A model generated the notes under the pieces. The model saw nothing but the letters and a program-made list of their open reading frames with translations. It was not told the origin of the DNA and did not search any database. A program made the translations under genes and the position numbers. DNA of 64,000 bases from Xenococcaceae cyanobacterium MO_167.B27 (GTDB taxonomy: Bacteria > Cyanobacteriota > Cyanobacteriia > Cyanobacteriales > Xenococcaceae): positions 1 to 64,000 of the forward strand of contig JASJCP010000025.1 in the NCBI GenBank assembly GCA_030065935.1, in the 5' to 3' direction. Below, in pieces: positions 27,725 to 37,249 of this stretch (the first letter of the stretch is position 1; the number at the start of each line of letters is the position of its first letter).

Positions 27725-29290
27725 ATGTCGAAACTATTACGTAATCTATTGCTGGTAAGCCCAGCAATTCTTGGGCTAGCTATGTCATCTAGCGTAGTTG
27801 CTCAAACCGCAACAGATAACACTCAGCTATTAAACCAGCTAAACAACTATAGTCGTGAAGGCAACAGTAATTCTGTCAACCAAGTAACAAACGTCAACCA
27901 ACTTCGAGATGTTTCCCCTACTGATTGGGCTTATGAAGCTTTACGCAGCTTGGTAGATCGTTATGGCTGTATTGCTGGTTATCCTAACCAAACTTATCGT
28001 GGTAATCGAGCCTTATCTCGTTATGAATTTGCTGCTGGCTTAAACTCTTGCTTAAATCAAATCGAGCGTCTCATTGCTTCTTCTGAAGCTGTACTAAGAG
28101 AAGATATTGATACTATCAACAGACTTACTCAAGAATTTGAAGCAGAGCTAGCTGCTCTTGGTGGGAGAATCGACAGTATAGAAAGTCGTACAGCTTTCTT
28201 AGAAGATCACCAGTTTTCTACTACTACCAAACTTGAAGGGGAAGTGGTCTTTGGTATCGCTCAAGAATTTAACTACGATAACCAAGTAGTCTTCCAAGAT
28301 AGAGTACGTTTATCATTTGTATCCAGCTTCACAGGAAAAGATGCTTTATACACTCGTCTTGATGCTTCTAATGCTGGAACATTTAACGGAATAGATACAG
28401 GTGCATTCACTTACCAAACTTCTGATAGCGATAATGATGTAGGAATTGGTTGGTTAGCTTACTACTTCCCCATTGGCGACAAAATTGACGTTTATCTTCC
28501 TGCTGTTTTCCCTCTTTGGGTTGACTTTGTTCCTTCTGTTAGCCCCTATCTAGACTCTTTCACTGGTGCTACTGGCTCTCTCTCTAGCTTTGGTGAATCT
28601 AGCCCCATCTACAAAATTGGTCTAGCTTCTGGTGGCGGTATCGGTATCAATGTCAATCCCATTGATATGGTCACTGTCAGTGCTGGTTTCTTTGGTGGTG
28701 ACACATTTAACCCTGATGACGATACTGATGGTGGTCTATTCAACGAAGAATACTCCGTCTTAGGACAAGTTACTGTCAACTTGTTAGATGACAAGCTGCA
28801 ATTAGCTGCAACTTACGTCAATGGTCAATTTTCTCCTAATACTGGAGATAACAATATTTTCGACCTCGGAGTTGGTACTGTTAACGCTAGACAACCTCTA
28901 GGTGAATTTAGGAAAGTGAGTGTCAATGCTTATGGTGTAGCTGCTTCCTATCAATTTGGTACTAGATTAGCAATTAACGCCTTTGGTATGTATGCTGATG
29001 CTGATGCTGCTGAAGGTAGAGGGAGTGATTCTGAAATCTGGTCTTATGGTCTTGCTTTAGCATTCCCAGACCTCCTTAAAGAAGGTAGCTTGGGCGGTGT
29101 TATTATAGGTGCAGAACCCTACGAGGGTGAAGACGACGATCTTCCTATCCACGTTGAAGGCTTTTACAAATACCAACTTAACGACCATATATCTATCACT
29201 CCTGGTGTAATTTGGATTCAAGCACCTAACGGAGATAACGATGAAGACGATGCTTTCATTGGTGTAGTTAGAACTACTTTCACTTTCTAA
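27725..29290 (+). CDS. SLH-domain carbohydrate porin (Som/OprB type)
   Basis: The 521-residue outer-membrane protein has a signal peptide (MSKLLRNLLLVSPAILGLAM ... VAQT), an SLH domain (about 55-110: LRDVSPTDWAYEALRSLVDR, CIAGYPN, ALSRYEFAAGLN) that anchors the outer membrane to peptidoglycan-linked glycan, a coiled coil (about 115-155), then an OprB-like beta-barrel ending in F (VVRTTFTF). These are the major porins of cyanobacteria. ATG at 27725 is preferred over an in-frame GTG at 27716 because GAGGAAA lies directly upstream and the signal peptide starts there. A terminator follows. Confidence 0.92.
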   Translation: MSKLLRNLLLVSPAILGLAMSSSVVAQTATDNTQLLNQLNNYSREGNSNSVNQVTNVNQLRDVSPTDWAYEALRSLVDRYGCIAGYPNQTYRGNRALSRYEFAAGLNSCLNQIERLIASSEAVLREDIDTINRLTQEFEAELAALGGRIDSIESRTAFLEDHQFSTTTKLEGEVVFGIAQEFNYDNQVVFQDRVRLSFVSSFTGKDALYTRLDASNAGTFNGIDTGAFTYQTSDSDNDVGIGWLAYYFPIGDKIDVYLPAVFPLWVDFVPSVSPYLDSFTGATGSLSSFGESSPIYKIGLASGGGIGINVNPIDMVTVSAGFFGGDTFNPDDDTDGGLFNEEYSVLGQVTVNLLDDKLQLAATYVNGQFSPNTGDNNIFDLGVGTVNARQPLGEFRKVSVNAYGVAASYQFGTRLAINAFGMYADADAAEGRGSDSEIWSYGLALAFPDLLKEGSLGGVIIGAEPYEGEDDDLPIHVEGFYKYQLNDHISITPGVIWIQAPNGDNDEDDAFIGVVRTTFTF

Positions 29291-29321
29291 ACTCTAGTCC
29301 TGAGACTTAATCATCAGAGTC

Positions 29322-29356
29322 AGGGGCGTTTCTTGTGAAGCGTCCCTACTTTTATT
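29322..29356 (+). terminator. Intrinsic terminator of the porin gene
   Basis: AGGGGCGTTTC and GAAGCGTCCCT pair around TTGT with two wobble pairs, followed by ACTTTTATTT. Lies 32 bp after the porin stop codon; it faces the convergent protease gene. Confidence 0.75.
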
Positions 29357-29367
29357 TAAGTGGTGTT

Positions 29368-29943
29368 TTATCTAGGACGAAATTCAATAACACCATACTT
29401 AATCGTAATGTCATACATCTGATAAAAATTTTGTCCGAGAAGTCCAATTTCTAAACTAGGAGCGATCGCAATATATAAATCTTCACTAACCATTCCCCCC
29501 GTTGCTACAGAAGGAACTTGAGCAATATCAAATTCGACACTACTACTACTAGGAGTTTGAAAGGTAAGAGATTGTTGTGGTTTAACCTTGAGAGTTTTTG
29601 CCATTTGATTAGTGATGACCGTCCAAGTAGCACCAGTATCCACTAGCATTTCAAAAACATATCGGTCATTAAATTTAACTTCAATTACTGGTGTTCCCCC
29701 TTCTCTTCTCTTGATGGGGACAACGAATACATCAGGTTCAGAATTATTAGGCGCAACTTGTCTAGGATTAGTAATACTTTGGGTACGAGATTTAAAATTA
29801 GATTCCCCACACAAATGACCTAAATCCCTAGGATTCCCATTACTATCTAGCATAAAGCATCCAGACTCTTGCTGTGCTGAAATATGATAAGGTATCAAAC
29901 TAAAACTTATAGATAAAAGTATTAATTTAGATATTTTGTTCAT
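29368..29943 (-). CDS. Secreted retropepsin-like aspartic protease
   Basis: The 191-residue protein has a signal peptide (about 1-23, ending near ISAQ) and one clan AA aspartyl protease domain with the catalytic loop FEMLVDTGATWTVIT (about 110-124; Asp in DTG) and the second hydrophobic region LEIGLLGQNFYQMYDITIKY (about 165-184). A single DTG per chain means it must dimerise, like retropepsins. The family (gag-asp_proteas / TIGR02281) is common in bacteria; substrates unknown. It converges on the porin gene. Confidence 0.85.
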   Translation of the reverse strand: MNKISKLILLSISFSLIPYHISAQQESGCFMLDSNGNPRDLGHLCGESNFKSRTQSITNPRQVAPNNSEPDVFVVPIKRREGGTPVIEVKFNDRYVFEMLVDTGATWTVITNQMAKTLKVKPQQSLTFQTPSSSSVEFDIAQVPSVATGGMVSEDLYIAIAPSLEIGLLGQNFYQMYDITIKYGVIEFRPR

Positions 29944-30147
29944 AATTTATTCTTGGGAATTTTTTTGAGTATTATTTCTATTTTTATAATTCCCAAAAAT
30001 CTATCTAATTACTGCTCTAAAAAATTAGCTAAATAAAAAGATTAAGTAAATTTGCTCAATCAAAATACTAGTTGATAATCAGAAATTTTGTGTAAGTAAT
30101 TCCCGCAATTGAGTATAGTTAGTTTAGTTTGAATCGCTCTTATAACT

Positions 30148-31098
30148 ATGCAATCTTATTCTCTAATTGCTCCTGGGAAAATAAATCTTTATCTGGAAAT
30201 AATTGGCGATCGCCCTGATGGATTTCACGAATTAGTGATGATTCTTCAGAGTATCGAACTAGCAGACCGCATTGATATCAAAGCCAATGATACTCAAGCT
30301 ATTACTCTCCACTGTCATCATCCTCAAGTTCCAGCAGATGAGACGAATTTAGCTTATCGCGCTGCCCAACTTATGTGTAAAACTTTTCCTGAAGTTTATG
30401 CTAACTATGGTGGTGTTGATATTTCCATCACGAAAAATGTCCCCGTAGCAGCAGGTTTGGCTGGAGGCTCAACCGACGCAGCAGCTGTTTTGGTAGGAAT
30501 TAACTTGATGTGGGGATTAGGCTTAACTAAGCCTGAGTTAGAAGCATTAGCAGCGAAACTAGGTTCGGATATTCCTTTTTGTATTTCTGGAGGAACAGCG
30601 ATCGCCACAGGTAGAGGAGAAACCTTAGACCCCATCCCAGACTTAGATCATCTCTGGGTAATTCTCGCCAAACACCGCAATATTAGTGTTTCAACTCCCT
30701 GGGCATACAAAACTTATCGTCAACACTACAGTAAAAACTATGTCTCTGAGCCAGAAAATATCAAAATCCGTCGGGAATTAGTCAATTCTGGAGCTTTAGT
30801 CAGTGCTATTACCCATCAAAATAGTAGAGAAATTGGGAATTTACTATACAATGACCTGGAAAAAGTTGTCTTACCAGAATATCCCCTAGTTGCTCAGGTA
30901 AAATCTGCCTTTGCTAATTGTGAAGTGCTAGGTACAATGATGTCGGGTTCAGGGCCTACAGTATTCGCCCTTTGTGAGTCAGAATCCCAGGCTAAAACTG
31001 TAGCCGAGAAAGTCAAAAAGGCGATCGCAGACCCCAATTTAGATTTTTGGGTAACTAAGCTTTCTAGTGGTGGTATTCAACTACAAGTTACTCACTAA
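30148..31098 (+). CDS. ispE: 4-diphosphocytidyl-2-C-methyl-D-erythritol kinase
   Basis: A GHMP kinase of the MEP isoprenoid pathway, feeding carotenoid and phytol synthesis. The 316 residues start SYSLIAPGKINLYLEIIGDR (substrate-binding Lys), and contain the ATP-binding signature PVAAGLAGGSTDAAAVL (about 96-112), DIPFCISGGTAIATGRGE and the C-terminal MMSGSGPTVFAL (about 270-281). Length and motifs are complete. Its stop codon overlaps the stop of a small minus-strand gene. Confidence 0.96.
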   Translation: MQSYSLIAPGKINLYLEIIGDRPDGFHELVMILQSIELADRIDIKANDTQAITLHCHHPQVPADETNLAYRAAQLMCKTFPEVYANYGGVDISITKNVPVAAGLAGGSTDAAAVLVGINLMWGLGLTKPELEALAAKLGSDIPFCISGGTAIATGRGETLDPIPDLDHLWVILAKHRNISVSTPWAYKTYRQHYSKNYVSEPENIKIRRELVNSGALVSAITHQNSREIGNLLYNDLEKVVLPEYPLVAQVKSAFANCEVLGTMMSGSGPTVFALCESESQAKTVAEKVKKAIADPNLDFWVTKLSSGGIQLQVTH

Positions 31099-31232
31099 GT
31101 AGTCTCTTCTTGATTCAATTGACGTTCTAGAGTAGCTATAGCTGCATTAATTCCCGCCAGTCGAGTTTCTAGATCGTCTCTGATCCATTGGAGAAACTTA
31201 AGTCTCCGTTCTTTATAACTTTTAGCAGACAT
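31095..31232 (-). CDS. 45-residue conserved-looking small protein
   Basis: ATG at 31232 to TAG at 31095 encodes MSAKSYKERRLKFLQWIRDD and then LETRLAGINAAIATLERQLN, a basic N-terminus followed by one long amphipathic helix. I recall similar 45-60-residue proteins of unknown function in cyanobacteria, but no function is known to me. It ends in a tail-to-tail overlap with ispE (4 bases). The helix could dimerise. Confidence 0.6.
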   Translation of the reverse strand: MSAKSYKERRLKFLQWIRDDLETRLAGINAAIATLERQLNQEETT

Positions 31233-31443
31233 AGATTTTTCCCCACTACAGGGAACAAAGAAAAAAGGAAACATAATAAATAATTCAGAACTTATATTTT
31301 TATGATCCTTTCCTACAGGAAGAATTTTTCCATTTCTTTAGTTTGATTTTATTTTTACCAAAATTCCTCACTTGCTACTTAGGTGCAAAGCTACTTGAAG
31401 CACACCGAGATTTATCATACTTACCCAAAGAGGTCTAATAAAC

Positions 31444-31755
31444 GTGAAGTATTTTTTTCTCTCAGAAGGATGGACATATGGAAGAGTTTGGGAATTTGGT
31501 GGTTTATGGGGTCAAGCAACTTGGCGCAAACCACCATACATCCAACGTCTCAACTGTGGAATTTTGCAACGAGGAGAAACTTTGTGGCTTTATCAGGTAG
31601 AAGATGAGGTGATTATGCTTGAGGTTAAGCCCATAGCCAAAGAGGAATCAAATATCGGACAAGTAGTACTCAAACGTTTAATCACTGCTGAACAAGCTAT
31701 CAAAGTTCTTACTGAAGCCGAAACAATCATTCAGCACCCAAAAAATATAATGTAA
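31444..31755 (+). CDS. Conserved hypothetical protein of cyanobacteria
   Basis: The 103 residues from a GTG start at 31444 read MKYFFLSEGWTYGRVWEFGG ... WRKPPYIQRLNCGI ... LWLYQVEDEVIMLEVKP ... GQVVLKRLITAEQAIKVL. Strongly aromatic N-terminus and a C-terminal helix; no membrane segments. I recognise the pattern as a cyanobacterial protein of unknown function. No ATG lies in frame upstream; an overlapping frame at 31383 is an out-of-frame shadow. It lies about 275 bp upstream of psbB on the same strand. Confidence 0.6.
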   Translation: MKYFFLSEGWTYGRVWEFGGLWGQATWRKPPYIQRLNCGILQRGETLWLYQVEDEVIMLEVKPIAKEESNIGQVVLKRLITAEQAIKVLTEAETIIQHPKNIM

Positions 31756-32029
31756 TAATTCTTAACTTTTATCAGATAAAAACCGTTAACTCTTGCAATA
31801 GGTTCTAACAATAGTTACACTTCTTTAAATAATAGGAAAATCAAGACATCCTAAATTAAGTCTATCTCTTTGCTACTCACCGTCAGAAATATTTGACGAA
31901 GTCGAAGCATATTTCACCTAATCATAGGGGGAGTACCTTCGAGGGAGTAAGAGCATAAGACAAAAAAAAATACAAATTAGAACATAAAAGTCTAAGTAGG
32001 CAAATTACTCAACAGGAGGAGTGTAGTCA

Positions 32030-33562
32030 ATGGGACTACCTTGGTATAGAGTTCACACAGTCGTCCTGAATGATCCAGGTCGTCTAATCTCAGTTCACCT
32101 AATGCACACCGCTTTAGTAGCAGGTTGGGCAGGTTCAATGGCTCTATTTGAGCTAGCAGTATTCGATCCAAGCGATCCCGCTTTGAATCCCATGTGGCGA
32201 CAAGGTATGTACGTATTACCTTTTATGGCACGTTTGGGTGTAACAGGTTCTTGGGGTGGCTGGAGCGTCACTGGTGAAACTGGGGTTGATCCTGGTTTCT
32301 GGTCTTTTGAAGGAGTTGCGATCGCACACATCGTTCTCTCAGGACTACTGTTCTTAGCAGCAGTTTGGCACTGGGTTTATTGGGATTTAGAATTATTCGT
32401 CGATCCTCGTACTGGTAAGCCAGCACTGGACTTACCAAAAATGTTTGGTATTCATCTTTTCTTATCTGGTTTGCTTTGCTTCGGTTTTGGAGCATTCCAC
32501 CTCACAGGTCTTTGGGGACCTGGAATGTGGGTTTCCGATGGTTATGGCATAACTGGTCATGTCCAAGCAGTAGCACCAGAATGGGGACCTGCTGGGTTTA
32601 ACCCCTTCAACCCTGGTGGAGTTGTAGCTCACCACATCGCAGCAGGTATTGTGGGAATTATTGCTGGGTTGTTCCACCTCAGTGTTCGTCCTCCCGAAAG
32701 ACTTTATAAAGCACTAAGGATGGGTAACATTGAGACTGTACTATCTAGCAGTATTGCAGCAGTTTTCTTTGCAGCATTCATCGTTACTGGAACAATGTGG
32801 TATGGTAACGCTACTACTCCCATAGAATTATTTGGTCCAACTCGTTATCAATGGGATCAAGGCTACTTCCAACAAGAAATTCAGCGTCGTGTAGAAACTG
32901 CGATCGCAGATGGTAAATCTGAATCTGAAGCTTGGTCAGAAATCCCTGAAAAACTTGCTTTTTATGACTATGTAGGAAACAGCCCCGCTAAAGGTGGTTT
33001 ATTCCGTACTGGTTCAATGGTAAGTGGTGACGGTATTGCTCAAGAATGGTTAGGACACGCTGTATTTAAAGATAGTGAAGGAAGAGAGCTATTCGTGCGT
33101 CGGATGCCTAACTTCTTTGAAACTTTCCCTGTGGTTCTAGCAGATGCTGATGGAGTAGTCCGCGCTGATATTCCTTTCCGTCGTGCAGAATCTAAATACA
33201 GTATCGAACAAAGTGGCGTTAGTGTTGCGTTCTACGGCGGTTCTTTAGACGGACAAACTTTCACCGATCCTCAACAGGTGAAGAAATACGCTCGTAAAGC
33301 ACAACTTGGTGAAGCTTTCGGGTTTGATACCGAAACTTTCAACTCTGATGGTGTATTCCGCACCAGTCCCAGAGGTTGGTTTACCTTTGGTCACGCTTGT
33401 TTCGCTTTACTATTCTTCTTTGGTCATATTTGGCATGGTTCTCGTACCCTGTACAGAGACGTATTTGCTGGTGTTGACCCCGAACTAGAAGAGGCACAAG
33501 TAGAATGGGGCTTCTATGCCAAAGTAGGTGATAAATCTACTCGTCGTAAAGAAGCTATCTAA
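32030..33562 (+). CDS. psbB: Photosystem II core antenna CP47
   Basis: The 510-residue chlorophyll-binding inner antenna of photosystem II, with six transmembrane helices. Start [20 protein letters not shown]; conserved His-rich helices include [37 protein letters not shown] and [20 protein letters not shown]; these histidines ligate chlorophyll. The large lumenal loop between helices 5 and 6 (about 255-450) is intact and the protein ends [18 protein letters not shown] lies 12-15 bp upstream of ATG. Followed by a terminator-like hairpin and psbT. Confidence 0.99.
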   Translation: MGLPWYRVHTVVLNDPGRLISVHLMHTALVAGWAGSMALFELAVFDPSDPALNPMWRQGMYVLPFMARLGVTGSWGGWSVTGETGVDPGFWSFEGVAIAHIVLSGLLFLAAVWHWVYWDLELFVDPRTGKPALDLPKMFGIHLFLSGLLCFGFGAFHLTGLWGPGMWVSDGYGITGHVQAVAPEWGPAGFNPFNPGGVVAHHIAAGIVGIIAGLFHLSVRPPERLYKALRMGNIETVLSSSIAAVFFAAFIVTGTMWYGNATTPIELFGPTRYQWDQGYFQQEIQRRVETAIADGKSESEAWSEIPEKLAFYDYVGNSPAKGGLFRTGSMVSGDGIAQEWLGHAVFKDSEGRELFVRRMPNFFETFPVVLADADGVVRADIPFRRAESKYSIEQSGVSVAFYGGSLDGQTFTDPQQVKKYARKAQLGEAFGFDTETFNSDGVFRTSPRGWFTFGHACFALLFFFGHIWHGSRTLYRDVFAGVDPELEEAQVEWGFYAKVGDKSTRRKEAI

Positions 33563-33582
33563 GCAGATCTGAAGGCTTGATA

Positions 33583-33628
33583 AGAGTGATGAAGGAAAGT
33601 AAATATTCCCTCATCGCTCTTTATTTTT
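33583..33628 (+). terminator. Hairpin after psbB
   Basis: AGAGTGATGAAGG pairs with CCCTCATCGCTCT (two wobbles), followed by TTATTTTT. It probably terminates or attenuates psbB transcription before psbT. Confidence 0.75.
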
Positions 33629-33719
33629 GAGGCTATTTCCAGAGAATTTTCTTAGTTAGATTATTAGTTGTAGTTTTCTTGATAAAATATTAAATATAAA
33701 AAGAGAGGCAGAGAAAAAC

Positions 33720-33815
33720 ATGGAAAGCGTTGCTTACATTCTAATCTTAGCTATGGCACTAGCCGTACTATTTTTTGCGATCGCATTTCGCGAACCACCC
33801 CGTATTGAAAAGTAA
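33720..33815 (+). CDS. psbT: Photosystem II protein PsbT
   Basis: The 31-residue single-helix subunit reads MESVAYILILAMALAVLFFA, then IAFREPPRIEK, the typical PsbT C-terminus. It sits at the photosystem II dimer interface near D1/D2. The psbB-psbT order is conserved in cyanobacteria and plastids. GAGAGGCAGAG provides a ribosome-binding site just upstream. Confidence 0.97.
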   Translation: MESVAYILILAMALAVLFFAIAFREPPRIEK

Positions 33816-33983
33816 ATAACTAATTTTCAACTTCATATATTTTAAGTTTTTTTGCAGTTCTGAGTCGTTTTCTGTTGTAACCTGCTATTAGCAGATTAGT
33901 ATAAAGCAAACGGCTCAGGTTTATATTTGGAAACAAATTTAATTAACCTGAAAATATGAACCTAACCTAGTATAAAAAAAATC

Positions 33984-34490
33984 ATGCTATGTCCCAATTG
34001 TCAGCATAAAGAAAGTCGCGTTCTGGAATCTCGTTCTACGGAAGCTAAACAAAGCATTAGACGCAGAAGAGAATGCCTTAATTGTAAATATCGCTTCACC
34101 ACCTACGAACGTATCGAGATTGTTCCTGTGACAATAATTAAGAGGGATGGTAGTAGAGAATCATTTGATCGCTCAAAGTTATTTAGGGGTATCATGAGAG
34201 CCTGTGAAAAAACCGAAGTATCTCACCAAACCATAGAATCTATAGTAGATGAAATAGAAAATACTATACAACAGAGCATCACTAGAGAATTTTCTAGTAA
34301 TGAAATCGGAGAATTAGTACTAAAACGTCTCAGCCGAGAAAACGAAGTTGCTTATGTTCGTTTTGCCTCAGTCTATCGCAAATTTCAAGGCATCAAAGAT
34401 TTTGTAGAAACCCTAAATCAACTACAAAACAATACACTAACTGGGGAAATTGAGAGTCCCAACAACAACTACACTGCTGTTAGCCTTTAG
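33984..34490 (+). CDS. nrdR: Transcriptional repressor NrdR
   Basis: The 168 residues combine an N-terminal zinc ribbon (CPNC at 3-6, CLNC at 31-34), a basic link (SIRRRRE) and an ATP-cone domain (about 49-139; [17 protein letters not shown]). NrdR senses dATP/ATP and represses ribonucleotide reductase genes. Standard length. It follows psbT, an arrangement I recall in other cyanobacteria. Confidence 0.95.
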   Translation: MLCPNCQHKESRVLESRSTEAKQSIRRRRECLNCKYRFTTYERIEIVPVTIIKRDGSRESFDRSKLFRGIMRACEKTEVSHQTIESIVDEIENTIQQSITREFSSNEIGELVLKRLSRENEVAYVRFASVYRKFQGIKDFVETLNQLQNNTLTGEIESPNNNYTAVSL

Positions 34491-34669
34491 CTGGCGTGCT
34501 ATTAGCTTCAATATTCCCACGGAATATCTATTTAAGTTCTAAGGTGCAAAACGTGAGTTTCCTTTATTTGTAGCGTTTTTTTGGTATTTCATATAAAAAT
34601 TTAAGGTTGTTTACTGTTTTGCTATCTGTTTAGATTTTTTCCAACAGAACCTGAAATCCCAAAATAATC

Positions 34670-34993
34670 ATGGAAATAAATTCTTTTATTTTGCTACAAA
34701 ATTGGTATGAATCTCAATGCGATGGAGATTGGGAGCATACTTATGGAATTGAAATTAAAACTTTAGATAATTCTGGTTGGCTGATTCTTGTCGATCTATT
34801 GGAAACAGAACTTGAAGATTATGATTTTCAAGACATTTCAGTCCAAACTTCTGATAATGACTGGATTAGCTGTCTTATAAATAATGGCAAGTTTCAAGGG
34901 GCAGGTGGCTCGCTTAATTTGTTAGAAATTTTAGACATATTTCGGGAGTGGGTTGAATCCAAAAATTGTGACCAAAACAGAATTACAGATTAA
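34670..34993 (+). CDS. Imm53-family immunity-like protein
   Basis: The 107 residues fit the Imm53 family pattern: an N-terminal LLQNWYESQCDGDWEHTYGI motif, IKTLDNSGWLILVDL and an acidic body (overall strongly negative), ending with FREWVESKN. Imm53 proteins were defined as immunity partners in polymorphic toxin loci. No toxin gene is visible within several kb, so this is an orphan. The family is also found without toxins, so its role here is uncertain. Confidence 0.7.
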   Translation: MEINSFILLQNWYESQCDGDWEHTYGIEIKTLDNSGWLILVDLLETELEDYDFQDISVQTSDNDWISCLINNGKFQGAGGSLNLLEILDIFREWVESKNCDQNRITD

Positions 34994-35268
34994 GACCAAT
35001 AGAGACTGAATCAGAAAAATCTGAAAAATTAGTTGGTTCTGACCCAAGAAAAAGTTAGAATAGTTTAATGGAATATTGCCCCGAAGCAAAATAAACACCA
35101 AAATCGCAACAAACCCACCGAGTTAGATAAAACAGATGAGGTGAGTTTGTTTTAATGCGTATGAAAAACACTGAATGTGGGTGTAGGCTACACAATCTCA
35201 TTGAGAGTGTACATAAATGGGAGGCACGTTAACCAAAGAGAGAATAAAAACAAGGACAACTAACACAC

Positions 35269-36318
35269 ATGGTCAATCAGCAAGTAAATAGTACTAGAGA
35301 CATTGGTTTCACTCACGAAGATTTCGCAGCCCTTCTCGATAAATATGATTATCACTTCAGTCCTGGCGATGTAGTAGCAGGAACAGTGTTTAGCATGGAA
35401 CCGAGGGGAGCTCTGATTGACATCGGTGCCAAAACAGCAGCCTATATTCCCATTCAGGAAATGTCAATCAACCGAGTTGATGACCCTTCAGAGGTGCTTC
35501 AAGCCGAAGAAACTAGAGAATTTTTTATTCTTACCGACGAAAATGAAGATGGACAGTTAACTCTATCCATTAGACGTATTGAATATATGCGTGCTTGGGA
35601 AAGAGTAAGACAACTTCAACAAGAAGATGCAACAGTTCGTTCTAATGTATTTGCCACAAATCGCGGTGGTGCATTAGTTAGGATAGAAGGTCTGCGAGGT
35701 TTTATTCCTGGTTCTCACATCAGCGCCAAAGAAACTAAAGAAGATTTAGTAGGAGAAGATTTACCCCTCAAATTTTTAGAAGTAGATGAGGAGCGTAATC
35801 GCCTAGTCCTAAGTCATCGCCGTGCTTTAGTAGAGCGTAAGATGAATGGCTTAGAAGTAGGTCAAGTAGTTAAAGGCTCAGTAAGAGGTATTAAACCTTA
35901 CGGTGCATTTATCGATATCGGCGGAGTTAGTGGTCTGCTACACATTTCCGAAATTTCTCACGATCACATCGATACTCCCCACAGTGTATTCGGAGTTAAC
36001 GATGAATTAAAAGTCATGATTATTGACTTAGATGCAGAAAGAGGCAGAATATCTCTTTCTACCAAGCAATTAGAACCCGAACCAGGGGATATGCTGAAAA
36101 ATAGAGAACTGGTATTTGAAAAAGCTGAAGAAATGGCTGAAAAATACCGTCAAAAACTTCTTGCTGAAGCTCAAGGTTTAACTTTGGAAGAAACTGAGAT
36201 TCCTACTGCTAGTGAAGAACCAGAAACACCAGTAGAAGAACCAGAAACACCAGTAGAAGAAGAGGCTACTTCTGAACCTGAAGCAGAAATGGAAGTAGCA
36301 ACAGAAGAAGAAGAATAA
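35269..36318 (+). CDS. rpsA: 30S ribosomal protein S1 (cyanobacterial three-domain type)
   Basis: The 349-residue protein has three S1 domains (about 35-100, 118-185, 200-270): GDVVAGTVFSMEPRGALIDI, GGALVRIEGLRGFIPGSHIS and GQVVKGSVRGIKPYGAFIDI. Cyanobacterial and plastid S1 have three domains rather than six. It binds mRNA on the small subunit. The C-terminal tail is an acidic Pro-Glu repeat (two copies of EEPETPV). The 275-bp leader upstream may hold regulatory elements. An intrinsic terminator follows. Confidence 0.95.
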   Translation: MVNQQVNSTRDIGFTHEDFAALLDKYDYHFSPGDVVAGTVFSMEPRGALIDIGAKTAAYIPIQEMSINRVDDPSEVLQAEETREFFILTDENEDGQLTLSIRRIEYMRAWERVRQLQQEDATVRSNVFATNRGGALVRIEGLRGFIPGSHISAKETKEDLVGEDLPLKFLEVDEERNRLVLSHRRALVERKMNGLEVGQVVKGSVRGIKPYGAFIDIGGVSGLLHISEISHDHIDTPHSVFGVNDELKVMIIDLDAERGRISLSTKQLEPEPGDMLKNRELVFEKAEEMAEKYRQKLLAEAQGLTLEETEIPTASEEPETPVEEPETPVEEEATSEPEAEMEVATEEEE

Positions 36319-36362
36319 AGATTTGTGGAAAATCTGACATTTTGTTAATTGAAAATGGAATT

Positions 36363-36396
36363 CGCGAGAAGACAATAAACCTCTCGCGTTTTTTTT
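36363..36396 (+). terminator. Intrinsic terminator of rpsA
   Basis: CGCGAGA pairs with TCTCGCG across a 12-base loop, followed by a run of eight T. Confidence 0.9.
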
Positions 36397-36419
36397 ATTG
36401 AAATTGAGGAGATAATAAC

Positions 36420-37181
36420 TTGGTAACGATTTGCTGTGGTGTTAGAAAATTTACTAACATTAAATCAATCCTATTGGATAAAGATGGTACTCTGGAAAAT
36501 TCTTACAGTTTTTTACGGGATTTAGCCAAAGAAAGAGTACGCCTTATAGAATCTCAGATTAAACCTACTGCAAATTTCAGTGAACCTCTGCTTTCGGCTT
36601 TCGGAATCAGAGATAGTATTTTTGAACCAACAGGTTTAATGGCAGTAGGAAGTCGAGGGGAAAACGCTATTGCTGCTGCTGCTTATGTTGCAGAGAAAGG
36701 ATACAGTTGGTTTGAAGCCAAACAAATAGTTGATAATGCTTTTGAACAAGCCCAAAAAAACTGCATCAAAACCGCAAAATCTAGTCCTTTGTTTCCTGGT
36801 ATCATGGAAATACTGCAAGCTTTTTCAGAAGCGGGTCTAAAACTGGGTATTGTATCTGCTGATTCAACCTTAGAAGTAGAAATGTTTATGAAACGCCACC
36901 AGCTTTATGACTATATTAATCTAACTTTAGGAAGCGATCGCGCCTTGAGTAAACCAGACCCTCAATTATTTATTCAAGCTTGTCAAATGTTAGAAGTATC
37001 CCCCTCTCAAACCATAATGATTGGAGACTCCCTAGGGGATATTCAAATGGCTCAGAAAGCAGGAGCAGCAGGTACAATAGGTATTTCTTGGTCAGAATCA
37101 TTAGCTGGTCATCTAGAGACCGCAGATGTAGAAATTAGAAATCTTCAGCAAATTAAAATTTTTTTATCAGATCAAAAATAA
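36420..37181 (+). CDS. HAD-superfamily hydrolase
   Basis: The 253 residues show the four HAD motifs: [13 protein letters not shown] (motif I, nucleophile Asp about residue 19), LGIVSADS (motif II), a Lys in LSKPDPQLF (motif III) and [18 protein letters not shown] (motif IV). The helical cap between motifs I and II places it near phosphoglycolate-phosphatase-like enzymes. Substrate unknown. The start is a TTG at 36420 preceded by GAGGAGATAATAAC; no ATG precedes motif I, so TTG is required. metK follows 68 bp downstream and may be cotranscribed. Confidence 0.82.
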   Translation: MVTICCGVRKFTNIKSILLDKDGTLENSYSFLRDLAKERVRLIESQIKPTANFSEPLLSAFGIRDSIFEPTGLMAVGSRGENAIAAAAYVAEKGYSWFEAKQIVDNAFEQAQKNCIKTAKSSPLFPGIMEILQAFSEAGLKLGIVSADSTLEVEMFMKRHQLYDYINLTLGSDRALSKPDPQLFIQACQMLEVSPSQTIMIGDSLGDIQMAQKAGAAGTIGISWSESLAGHLETADVEIRNLQQIKIFLSDQK

Positions 37182-37249
37182 CTGATATTAAAAACTATGG
37201 ATTACACTATCTATTACTAACAAACCTACCTATAGAGGAATTAACAAAA

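Noticed and set aside
31383-31607. 74-residue plus-strand frame overlapping the 103-residue gene
   Set aside because: Out-of-frame shadow of the conserved-looking protein that begins at 31444.
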